NCBI RefSeq assembly: GCF_011617465.1
Contig: NZ_CP050153.1
Location: forward strand, 3,534,001 to 3,598,000
Direction of reading: 5' to 3'
DNA from: Brevibacterium pigmentatum
GTDB taxonomy: Bacteria; Actinomycetota; Actinomycetes; Actinomycetales; Brevibacteriaceae
Length of the DNA: 64,000 nucleotides
Shown piece by piece: positions 17,616-25,295 of this stretch. The stretch's first letter is position 1. Each line of letters starts with the position of its first letter. The position numbers were made by a program, and so were the translations under genes. Below the pieces are notes generated by a model. It was not told the origin of the DNA. It worked only from the letters and a program-made list of their open reading frames with translations, and did not search any database.

Positions 17616-18647
17616 GTGACGATCGCCTTCGCGAAGACCCCGCTGCCCATTATCGGCGCGCCCATGGCCGGTGGGACGACGACGCCCGAACTCACCGAGG
17701 CGGTTGCTCGGGCCGGTGGATTCCCCTTCGTCGCGGGCGGCTATCTCACCGCCGAGGCCCTCGCTCCGCTTATCACACGGATGCGAGAGACGACCTCGAA
17801 CTTCGGCGTCAACCTCTTCGCCCCGAATCCCGTCCCCGTCGACCGCATGGCCTTCGACGACTTCGTCACCGCGCTCGAACCGGCCGCTGCCGCACGCGGG
17901 ATCACGCTCGATCCCGAACCGGTCGAGGACGACGATCACTTCGACGCCAAGCTCGATTGGCTCACCGAGCACCCCGTCCCCCTAGTCTCGCTGACGTTCA
18001 ATCTGCCCACCGCCGAGACGGTCGACCGCCTCCATGCCGTCGGCACTCAGGTCGTCGCCACGGTGACCTCGGTTCCCGAGGCTCGTGCAGCCGCCGAAGT
18101 CGGGGTCGATGGGCTCATCGTCCAAGGTCCGCGCGCCGGCGGGCATTCGGGAACCGCCGATCCGACGCGGATCATCGAAGACCGTGCCACCGTCGATCTC
18201 GTCCGCGACATCCTCGCCGAGTTGGCCCTGCCCGTGGCCGCGGGCGGCGGAGTCGACGGTGAGGCCATGGTGGGCGACCTCCTCGGCGCGGGGGCGAGCT
18301 CAGTCGTCGTCGGCACTCTGCTGCTGCGCTCCGACGAGGCGGGGACAGCTTCGACGCATCGGGCCGCACTCGCCGCCGATGAGTTCACCGACACCCAGCT
18401 GACCAGGGCATTCACGGGTCGGCCTGCACGAGCACTGGTCAATGACTTCGTGCGGAAGTTCGACCCGGTCGCCGTCGACGCCTACCCTGCTGTGCACCAT
18501 CTGACGAAGGAGTTCCGGGTCGCGGCGAAGAAGGCTGATGACCCGCACGGTCTTCATCTGTGGGCGGGCACCGGCTACCGCAGCGCTCAGGACGGATCGG
18601 CCGAAACGATCGTCAAAGACCTCGGCGCCCGCTTCGCCCGCGAGTAG
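17616..18647 (+). CDS. Nitronate monooxygenase / NAD(P)H-dependent flavin oxidoreductase
   Basis: 343-residue FMN-binding TIM-barrel enzyme of the 2-nitropropane dioxygenase family, which oxidises propionate-3-nitronate and other alkyl nitronates. Visible motifs are PIIGAPMAGGTTTPELTEAVA at the N-terminus, NFGVNLFAP, the GPRAGGHSG flavin/catalytic segment around residue 172, and PVAAGGGVDGEAMVGDLLGAGASSVVVGT for the FMN phosphate site. GTG 17616 follows AAGGAGAGAACC, a strong ribosome site. Single gene, ending at a long convergent terminator. Confidence 0.9.
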   Translation: MTIAFAKTPLPIIGAPMAGGTTTPELTEAVARAGGFPFVAGGYLTAEALAPLITRMRETTSNFGVNLFAPNPVPVDRMAFDDFVTALEPAAAARGITLDPEPVEDDDHFDAKLDWLTEHPVPLVSLTFNLPTAETVDRLHAVGTQVVATVTSVPEARAAAEVGVDGLIVQGPRAGGHSGTADPTRIIEDRATVDLVRDILAELALPVAAGGGVDGEAMVGDLLGAGASSVVVGTLLLRSDEAGTASTHRAALAADEFTDTQLTRAFTGRPARALVNDFVRKFDPVAVDAYPAVHHLTKEFRVAAKKADDPHGLHLWAGTGYRSAQDGSAETIVKDLGARFARE

Positions 18648-18704
18648 TCAGGCAGTCACCGGGCGGGCAGACCGGCGGACCGCACTTTCCTCAATCTGCG
18701 ATGC

Positions 18705-18767
18705 GCTCAGGTGGGCGAAATGGTCACAGAAAACCGAGCACGGCGTGACCATTTTGACCACCTAAGC
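18705..18767. terminator. Long bidirectional terminator
   Basis: Two 23-base arms (18705-18727 and 18745-18767) pair at 20 of 23 positions around a 17-base loop. The best part is ATGGTCAC (18720-18727) against GTGACCAT (18745-18752). It lies between the convergent nitronate monooxygenase and response-regulator genes, with a TTTT inside the right arm. Confidence 0.65.
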
Positions 18768-18803
18768 AGGCGTTCCCAGCCCGAAGCCCGCAACAGAACG
18801 CCC

Positions 18804-19535
18804 TCAGCTCCCGGCGACGACCAGCCCGGACTCGTAGGCGGCGACGACGATCTGGGTGCGGTCGCGCAGACCCAGCTTCGACAGGATCCTCGACACGTGG
18901 GTCTTCACGGTCTGTTCGGCGAGAAAGAGCTGCTCGGCCACCTCGGCGTTGGCGTGCCCCTTCGCCACCAGGGTCATCACGTCGATCTCCCGGTCGGTGA
19001 GCTGGCCGAGCACGGCGGTGTCCTTGGCCACGGTGGGCCCGGCGACGTATTCGGCGATGAGCCGGCGGGTCACCGAGGGCGCGAGCAGCGATTCCCCTCC
19101 GGCGACGACGCGGACCGCGGTGATCATGTCCTCGGCGGTGGCGTCCTTGAGGAGGAATCCGCTGGCACCGGCCCGCAGCGCGGAGAACACATATTCGTCG
19201 GCGTCGAACGTGGTGAGCATGATGACCCGCGGGTGGGCTCCGGGCATGTTGAAGATCGCTCGGGTGGCGTCGAGCCCGTTGAGGGTCGGCATCCGAATGT
19301 CCATGAGGATGACATCGGGGCTCGTCTGGCGCACGAGGTCGACGACGGCGGATCCGTCATCGGCGCTGCCGACGACCTGCATGTCCGACTGTGCGTCGAG
19401 CAGTGCCCCGAACCCCTGCCGCACCATCGCCTGATCGTCGACGATGGCGACCCTGATCGTCGTCTCCGACGGAGGCGGCACACTCGCCGAGGCGGCTCCC
19501 CCGTCCCCGCCCAGCGCATCCTCAATTCCCGGCAT
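18804..19535 (-). CDS. NarL/LuxR-type response regulator
   Basis: 243-residue regulator with a 25-residue Gly/Ala/Pro-rich extension before the receiver domain. D33 and D34 (acidic pocket) and D79 in the segment VILMDIRMP are the phosphorylation-site residues, and the lysine in GFLLKDAT is conserved. The LuxR helix-turn-helix near residues 178-243 contains LTDREIDVMTLVAKGHANAEVAEQL and KTHVSRILSKL. No kinase is adjacent on its strand. The nearest candidate partner is the kinase at 20600-22678, on the other side of a divergently transcribed transporter gene. Confidence 0.88.
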   Translation of the reverse strand: MPGIEDALGGDGGAASASVPPPSETTIRVAIVDDQAMVRQGFGALLDAQSDMQVVGSADDGSAVVDLVRQTSPDVILMDIRMPTLNGLDATRAIFNMPGAHPRVIMLTTFDADEYVFSALRAGASGFLLKDATAEDMITAVRVVAGGESLLAPSVTRRLIAEYVAGPTVAKDTAVLGQLTDREIDVMTLVAKGHANAEVAEQLFLAEQTVKTHVSRILSKLGLRDRTQIVVAAYESGLVVAGS

Positions 19536-19703
19536 GGTTCCAACCTACCGGACAGTGTGGTCACGGAACCCGCGCAATCCCCGAGAATCCGCCGACCGTG
19601 CCCGGTTTCGACCGAATTTCATCCTCATGGGTGATACGTGCGGCACCCATTTCACTCCTGCGTATGATGTGCCGGCGCATACCGCCTCCCTAATGTTCGA
19701 GTC

Positions 19704-20603
19704 ATGATCATCACCGCCGTCATCCTCGCCACCGCCGCAGCGTTCTGCCTGGCCTTGGGAACCCACTTCCAGCAGCATGCCGTGGCCACCATGGCCCCCG
19801 GCCTGCGCCGTCGCGCCACCTGGGTCACCGGGCTCGGCCTCATGGGGCTGGTCACGGTGCTCAACGTCATCGCACTCGGACTCGGTCCGGTCTCCATCGT
19901 CCAACCCATCGGCGCGGTCTCGCTCGTCTTCGCCGTCCTCATCGGCCGGCGGTACTTCGGTCTCCGCCTCGGTGCTCCGCTGCTCATCAGCATCGCGGTC
20001 ACGCTCTTCGGGATCTTCTCCTTCGTGGCCACCTCGGCGAGGTTCGCCCACGATATCTCCGTGAACGCACAGTCGGTGACCTGGCTGCTCGCCGTGCTCA
20101 TCGCCCTCACCCTCTTCGCCGGACTGTTCTCGTTCAGCTCCGCCGGCCACATCCCTAGGGTCGTCATGACCGGGATCGTCTTCGGCACGGTCGCTGCGGC
20201 CACGCACGTCCTGGCCCGGTCGGTCGTCATGTCGGGTCTGCCCGGACTCGACACATTCGGTCTGCGCTGGTGGGCGCTGCTGGCCGCGGTCGGGCTGGCC
20301 TCGGCAGCGGGATTCTGGCTCGTCCAGACCGCGTATGCCTGCGGCCCCGCCGAGACGGTGCTGGCCGGTCTCACGGTCATCGACCCGATCGTTGCCGTCA
20401 TCATCGGTGCCGCGTTCTTCGGCGAATACACGGGACTGACGCCGCCGGCTGTCATCGGTCTGCTCGTCTCCGCGGCCGTCGGCATCGGCGGGGTGTGGAT
20501 GCTCTCGCGCTTCCACCCGAAAGTCCTCGAATCTCGCGGCACTGCCCCCGCCGCCCCTGCGCCGGCCGCCTCGCAGACAGCTCAGGAAGGAATCACGCTG
20601 TGA
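19704..20603 (+). CDS. DMT/EamA-type multidrug or metabolite transporter-like membrane protein
   Basis: 299-residue protein with about nine hydrophobic helices. It begins MIITAVILATAAAFCLALGTHFQQHAV, and internal strings such as GPVSIVQPIGAVSLVFAVLIG and PAETVLAGLTVIDPIVAVIIGAAFFGEYTG have the paired-repeat look of the drug/metabolite transporter superfamily. The Ala/Pro-rich C-terminal tail is cytoplasmic. Its stop codon overlaps the GTG start of the histidine kinase, so the two are translated together. Coupling of a transporter and a kinase suggests the kinase senses or controls the exported compound or membrane state; this is inference. Confidence 0.75.
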   Translation: MIITAVILATAAAFCLALGTHFQQHAVATMAPGLRRRATWVTGLGLMGLVTVLNVIALGLGPVSIVQPIGAVSLVFAVLIGRRYFGLRLGAPLLISIAVTLFGIFSFVATSARFAHDISVNAQSVTWLLAVLIALTLFAGLFSFSSAGHIPRVVMTGIVFGTVAAATHVLARSVVMSGLPGLDTFGLRWWALLAAVGLASAAGFWLVQTAYACGPAETVLAGLTVIDPIVAVIIGAAFFGEYTGLTPPAVIGLLVSAAVGIGGVWMLSRFHPKVLESRGTAPAAPAPAASQTAQEGITL

Positions 20604-22678
20604 ACCACTCCCCCGATCTCACCTCCCTCGCCCCCGCCGACACGTACGCTGGAGACGTGCCCCGCCCAGCAGAGCCTCCGCAGATCGGCCCGAACGCAAC
20701 GTCGGCCGCCGACTCTCCGGCCCCTCGCGAACCGCGTTCGCGGTGGGCCAGGCTGTGGCGCAATCTCGGCCGCGATTCCGTTCTCATCGCCCCGAGCCTG
20801 CTCATCTCGCTCATTGCGTTCCCGGTGCTCATCACCCTGTTCTCCATCTCGATCGCCACGGTCATCGTCTGGGTCGGTGTGATCCTCCTGCCGCTGACGC
20901 TCACCGTCGCCCGCGCGTTCGGCAACCTCTCCCGGGGCCGTGCCCGCGCGTGGGGCGCGCCCATCACCGAGGCGGCTCCCCGTCCCCGTGGACGCGGACT
21001 CCGCTGGTGGTTGGCTCCGCTGTCCGATGCCCGCGCGTGGTTGGACCTGCTCTTCGAAACCGTGTTCGCCCTGCCGATCCGGCTCTTCACGTTCTCCGTC
21101 TGCCTGGCCTGGTTCGCCGGCGGTCTGGGCGGGATCACGCATTTCTTCTGGGGCGCGTTCGTCCCCGACGGAGGCGGAAACACCGTCGACTTCGTCGTCG
21201 CGTGGGTGACGAACTCCCCGGTCACTGATCTCGGGTTCGCAGCCGAGGCCACCTTCCAGTTCATCGTCGGGATCATCCTGCTGCTGACGTTCCCCTTCGT
21301 TCTCCATGCCATGGCGCTGCTCGAGATCGTCGCGATTCGTGCGGCCCTGTCCCACGATGTCGAAGGGGCAGGTGCTGCACAGAGCCGGAACGATCGTAGG
21401 AACGCTCCGTCCGTCGCGGTTCCGGCCACGCAAGCACAGTCACAGTCGTCAGGTGCGCCCACCGTACCGTCGGCGACTCCCGCAGCGTCACCGAAGCCGT
21501 CGAGGTTCCAGGCGATCACCGGCGGTGAGGGGTGGTTCTGGCTGATCTCCGTGTTCGTCGGTGCCGTTCTCGTGGCGATCTCATGGCCGGTGACGACGGT
21601 TCTCTACGACGTTCCGACGGTCTTCGCCATGCTCATAGCGCTTGCCCAGAGCGCCGCCCTCGTCCTTGCCGTGCGCTGGCCGATTCCGGCGATCGGTCTC
21701 GGACTCGTCGGTCAGCTGGCGGGAATCCTCCTCACCGCGGACATCTCGGGAGCGGTCCGACCGTTCACGGTCACCTCGCTGCTGGCTCTCGTGTTCCTCC
21801 ACCTCATCATCGGACTGAGCCACCGCTGGATCCACCTCGTCGCACTGTGGGCGGGCAGTGCGCTCATCGGTGTGCTTTCCCTGTTCCTGCCGCATGCCGG
21901 CGAGCTGCCCGGGGCGCTGTCGAACGTCATCACCACTGTGTCGATCGCCGCCGGCGCCGGGATCATCGGCGTCATCGGCAACCTGCTCATCAAAGGTCGC
22001 CGGCAGCTCGAATCCGAACGCGAACTCAGTGCCGCGGAGCTGGCGAAGCGCCAGGAGCTGGAGGAGCGCAACCGGATCGCTCAGGAACTCCACGATGTCG
22101 TCGCGCACAGCATGTCGGTCATCAGTGTGCAGGCGACCACGGCGAAGTACCGGCTGCCCGGACTTGATGAGCGCAGCCTCGGTGAGTTCGATTCGATGGC
22201 CTCATCGGCCAGGCAGGCGCTGACGGAGATGCGGGGACTGCTCGCAATCCTCCGTGGGGGCCGAGATGCGGACCTGGCTCCGCAGCCGACCGTCGAGGAC
22301 ATTCCCGCATTGGTCGATGTCACCCGCAGCTCCGGCGCCGTCGTCGAACTCGACTTTCCGGCTGAGCCCCTGCCGCTGCCGCCGACGACGAGTCTCACGG
22401 CGTTCCGCGTGGTGCAGGAGAGCCTGTCGAATGCGCTGCGACATGCCGCCGGAACTGCGGTGGGCGTCACCGTCACGGTCATCGGCACCCGGCTTGAGAT
22501 CTCCGTGCTCAACGGGTTGCCCGACGGTGGGACGGATGCGGGTGGGCACAGCCACCTCGGCGGAGGTTTCGGCATCAAGGGGATGCGCGAACGCGTCGAA
22601 GCTTTGGGTGGGAGCCTGCAGGTTGGGCCGACTCAACACCGTGGTTTCGAGGTCAGGGCGTCGCTACCGATGGAGTGA
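20600..22678 (+). CDS. Sensor histidine kinase (HisKA_3 family) with two membrane blocks
   Basis: 692-residue kinase. Residues 60-250 resemble the actinobacterial putative-sensor domain, with four helices. A disordered Ser/Pro/Gln linker follows (255-305), then a second block of about five helices (310-465). The phosphoacceptor segment ERNRIAQELHDVVAHSMSVISVQ has His498 as the likely phosphorylation site, and the ATPase domain ends with GFGIKGMRERVEALGGSL. GTG 20600 overlaps the transporter stop and follows AGGAAGG. The frame is open far upstream, inside the transporter gene, but that part is meaningless. Carrying two sensor blocks in one chain is uncommon. The likely partner regulator is at 18804-19535. 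Confidence 0.86.
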   Translation: MNHSPDLTSLAPADTYAGDVPRPAEPPQIGPNATSAADSPAPREPRSRWARLWRNLGRDSVLIAPSLLISLIAFPVLITLFSISIATVIVWVGVILLPLTLTVARAFGNLSRGRARAWGAPITEAAPRPRGRGLRWWLAPLSDARAWLDLLFETVFALPIRLFTFSVCLAWFAGGLGGITHFFWGAFVPDGGGNTVDFVVAWVTNSPVTDLGFAAEATFQFIVGIILLLTFPFVLHAMALLEIVAIRAALSHDVEGAGAAQSRNDRRNAPSVAVPATQAQSQSSGAPTVPSATPAASPKPSRFQAITGGEGWFWLISVFVGAVLVAISWPVTTVLYDVPTVFAMLIALAQSAALVLAVRWPIPAIGLGLVGQLAGILLTADISGAVRPFTVTSLLALVFLHLIIGLSHRWIHLVALWAGSALIGVLSLFLPHAGELPGALSNVITTVSIAAGAGIIGVIGNLLIKGRRQLESERELSAAELAKRQELEERNRIAQELHDVVAHSMSVISVQATTAKYRLPGLDERSLGEFDSMASSARQALTEMRGLLAILRGGRDADLAPQPTVEDIPALVDVTRSSGAVVELDFPAEPLPLPPTTSLTAFRVVQESLSNALRHAAGTAVGVTVTVIGTRLEISVLNGLPDGGTDAGGHSHLGGGFGIKGMRERVEALGGSLQVGPTQHRGFEVRASLPME

Positions 22679-22795
22679 GGGTCCGAGGAAAGCGCTGAGC
22701 CGGCGTGGATCCGCACCGTCTCAGGCACGTGTCGAGTATCCGGTGCCATACTGGAAGTCCCCTCCTGCTTTCCCTTTTGGAAGGACTGTTTCCCC

Positions 22796-23617
22796 ATGTC
22801 ACAGCCGACTCCCTCCCCTTCTGTTCCTCGGCCCTCGGCGGCGACTGCCTCGGTATCGGATCCGAATGCGCCGAGACGATCGGTGCGGATTCTGCGCCGC
22901 ACGATCGTCATCGTCATCGTCGTCACCTTCAGCCTTGCAGCGGCAGGTGGGATCATCGTCCTGCTCGGAGATGTTGAGTCCGAAGCGACCTTCAAGGTCA
23001 TCGGCACGACGGCTCTGACCGGAGCGGTCAGCGTCGCAGCGTTCTGCGGAGCCACACTCATCGGCCGTCGGGTCCAGTGGTTCGGAATTGTCACGATCGG
23101 GCTGGCCGTGGTCACTTTGGGCCTGGCATTGTGGTTCCTCTGGGGTGACCCATTTGGAGGACCAGACAACTATGAATTCTGGGACTTTCTTTTCAAGGCC
23201 CTGTCCTCTTTCGCCCTCCTCACCGCTGTCGCCTCTGTCAGCTCGCTCATCCTGCTGCTGACCGTTCGGACGCAGGTGGTGCGCATCGGACTGCCGATCA
23301 CTCTCGGCCTGCTGGCTGCCGGCACATGCCTTACCCTCGTGACGACCTGGGTGGAATCAGCTTGGGAGCTTGAATGGCTGAACCGTATCAACGGCATCGT
23401 GTGGATCCTCGCCGCACTCGGGGTCGTCGTCGTGCCGCTGACCTCGCTGCTGCTCAAAGCCGGGACGAAGCCAGCAGAGGCGTCGCCGACTCTGTCTCCT
23501 GCCATGCTCGAACGCGTCGACGCCGCGGCTCGCGCCGAGGGCATCACGGCAGACGCTCTCATCGATCGGCTGCTGACCGCGGAGTCTCGAACCCCTTCGG
23601 CAGACGAGTGTCGATGA
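22796..23617 (+). CDS. Six-helix membrane protein with helix-rich C-terminal tail, function unknown
   Basis: 273-residue protein. A Ser/Pro-rich N-terminus of about 30 residues is followed by six hydrophobic helices up to about residue 223. The C-terminal tail, LERVDAAARAEGITADALIDRLLTAE, looks like the helix-turn-helix part of ribbon-helix-helix proteins but lacks a visible beta strand, so DNA binding is doubtful. I do not recognise the family. Start ATG 22796 has no strong ribosome site nearby. Its 3' end overlaps that of the opposite-strand gene by 59 bases, so the two messages would be complementary at their ends. Confidence 0.65.
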   Translation: MSQPTPSPSVPRPSAATASVSDPNAPRRSVRILRRTIVIVIVVTFSLAAAGGIIVLLGDVESEATFKVIGTTALTGAVSVAAFCGATLIGRRVQWFGIVTIGLAVVTLGLALWFLWGDPFGGPDNYEFWDFLFKALSSFALLTAVASVSSLILLLTVRTQVVRIGLPITLGLLAAGTCLTLVTTWVESAWELEWLNRINGIVWILAALGVVVVPLTSLLLKAGTKPAEASPTLSPAMLERVDAAARAEGITADALIDRLLTAESRTPSADECR

Positions 23618-23963
23618 AACCTGCGGCGAAGGCGCCGATGACGAGCAGGACGAGGAGCGCGATCATGCCGGCGAAGTTCGACAGCACGGGGTTCATGAAG
23701 TCGAACAGTCCCGGCCAGAGGGCGTAGACGACCACACAGCACATCCCCACGACCCCGAACCCGTTGAGCGTCGCCTGCCCTGTGGACCGTGCGCGCTTCC
23801 CGCTGTGATTTGCGGCCGCCTCTTCGGGGGTGCCGAACTCGGCTTCGGGTGTCATCCCTGCCGTCTCAGCTGTGTCTTTGACCTCGTCGAGAACGGTGAG
23901 GACCTGGTCTTCTTCACACCCGCGCTTGCGCAGGTTCTGGGCGAGTTCGCTGTAGTAGCTCAT
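23559..23963 (-). CDS. Small membrane protein with HAAS/DUF1700-like N-terminus
   Basis: 134-residue protein. Residues 1-50 (SELAQNLRKRGCEEDQVLTVLDEVKD, then EAEFGTPEEAA) match the helical pattern of HAAS/DUF1700 domains, which are usually found on membrane proteins associated with PadR-type regulators. Two hydrophobic helices follow (GFGVVGMCCVVVYALWPGLF and FAGMIALLVLLVIGAFAAGF). Its ATG overlaps the stop of the CPBP protease gene (TGATG), so it is translated with it. The last 59 bases overlap the convergent gene. The role is unknown; a partner or substrate of the protease is conceivable. Confidence 0.7.
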   Translation of the reverse strand: MSYYSELAQNLRKRGCEEDQVLTVLDEVKDTAETAGMTPEAEFGTPEEAAANHSGKRARSTGQATLNGFGVVGMCCVVVYALWPGLFDFMNPVLSNFAGMIALLVLLVIGAFAAGFIDTRLPKGFETPRSAADR

Positions 23964-25114
23964 CACCGACTCGATTCCATTGCAGTGTCGGCATTCGCAT
24001 CCCCGGCCGCACCTGCGTCCGAATTCTCGGGACGATCCCCGCGGGGACTCATCAGTTCCCGATCGGTCGGGCCGCCTCGGCGAGAGGACTGGCCGCCTCG
24101 GCGAAAGGACGACCCGCCTCGGCGACGCTCGTCGAGAACGACGATGACGGCGAAGACGATCGGGGCCGCGATCGACATGACGACCTCGATCGTCGGAGCG
24201 CTCGTCGCATTGAGGTCGGCGCCGGCAAGCACGCCCAGACCGAATGCGAAGACGTTGTTGACGATGTGGAAGGCGATTCCGACTTCGAGACCGCCGGTGA
24301 TGATGGTCAGCGTGCCGACGATGACCGCGAAGATGCCGACGTCGATGAGTCCCGGCAGGTCGTAGACGTGGCCGGCAACGAAGAACGGCACGGGGATGAG
24401 CACGGCCCACGCGGGGTGGCGCAGCCACGAGCCGATGATGTTCATGGCCAGTCCGCGGAAGACGATCTCCTCGGCCGTCGCCTGGAAGGGCACGAGGAGG
24501 ACGACCGCGATGAGCATGGCGAGCACTTGGCTGTTCCACACGATTCCCGAGGTCAGGTCGCCCATCCCACCGTCGGAGAAGAGAACCATGACGACCGCAC
24601 AGACGACCCACACGGCCGTGCCGACCAGCAGATATCGGCCGAGGCGACGCCGACGCATTCCTCCGCGCAGCGAAATCATCGAGGAGAACCAGCGCCGGTG
24701 GATGCACAAGGTCGCGAGTTCCGCCGCCGGCCACATGACGATGACGCTGACGAGCCCGAAGAGCATGCCTGCGGTGGTGTTCATGTTGATGAGACGTTCC
24801 GACCACGCGTCGATGTCGCCGTCGGCGCCGAGGGCGATCAGCGCCCAAACGAAGAAGCTTACGAACAAGGCGATGATCGCGATCAGGTAGAACACCAAGG
24901 TCAGAAGGGCCACGAGGATCGGCTTGAACCACCGGTTGTTCGGCAGTGCGGCAAATTGCCGATGATAGCGCCGAGGCGGCTCGACGGAACCGTGGATGTG
25001 AGGGTTGGGGTCCGGCTGGGGTGGCAGGGACACAGCCGACTGGGTTGCGGTGGGTGTGGGTGATTGGGGCGCGGTGGGCGTTGGTGACGATGTGCGGCGA
25101 GGAAGGTTTCTCAT
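23963..25114 (-). CDS. CPBP family intramembrane metalloprotease
   Basis: 383-residue protein of the CPBP/CAAX-protease-like (Abi) family. After a Pro/Thr/Ser-rich cytoplasmic N-terminus of about 55 residues come about eight hydrophobic helices. The catalytic motif EEIVFRG (EExxxR) is in the segment FQATAEEIVFRGLAMN, and the later FFVAGHVYD and AFHIVNNVFA supply the histidine and His/Asn ligands. The C-terminus is Arg/Gly/Ser-rich with three copies of a seven-residue repeat based on RRGG, then an acidic Ala/Asp tail. ATG 25114 follows GAGAGGGTG. Bacterial relatives process prenylated or secreted peptides or confer self-protection; no substrate is evident. It is co-translated with the small HAAS-like protein. 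Confidence 0.85.
   Translation of the reverse strand: MRNLPRRTSSPTPTAPQSPTPTATQSAVSLPPQPDPNPHIHGSVEPPRRYHRQFAALPNNRWFKPILVALLTLVFYLIAIIALFVSFFVWALIALGADGDIDAWSERLINMNTTAGMLFGLVSVIVMWPAAELATLCIHRRWFSSMISLRGGMRRRRLGRYLLVGTAVWVVCAVVMVLFSDGGMGDLTSGIVWNSQVLAMLIAVVLLVPFQATAEEIVFRGLAMNIIGSWLRHPAWAVLIPVPFFVAGHVYDLPGLIDVGIFAVIVGTLTIITGGLEVGIAFHIVNNVFAFGLGVLAGADLNATSAPTIEVVMSIAAPIVFAVIVVLDERRRGGSSFRRGGQSSRRGGPTDRELMSPRGDRPENSDAGAAGDANADTAMESSR
24072..24134. repeat. Three tandem 21-bp units in the CPBP gene
   Basis: CCGCCTCGGCGA occurs at 24072, 24093 and 24114, exactly 21 bases apart, giving a three-copy repeat that encodes RRGG-centred heptapeptides in the protein's C-terminal tail. The same 12-mer is the window-wide repeated motif. 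Confidence 0.8.
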
Positions 25115-25295
25115 GATTACACCCTCTCGAATCTGCAGGCCCTCCACCATCGGTCAAGGGCATGATGCGTGTCATCCGATCGGGTGAATGCGCACGTCAG
25201 AACGCTTCCGTCCGGGCTCCTGCGTCCACAGTTCCCGCCAGAACTCATCCCTTCGGACGACAGCCTCACAGCCCTCGCCCCGGTAGGCTCGAAGG

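Noticed and set aside
20270-20599. Upstream extension of the second kinase
   Set aside because: Lies inside the transporter gene in another frame and is Arg-rich; GTG 20600 with AGGAAGG and stop overlap is the better start.
24072-24134. Possible CRISPR-like array
   Set aside because: Three units of 21 bp without true spacers, in frame within the protease gene; it is a coding tandem repeat.
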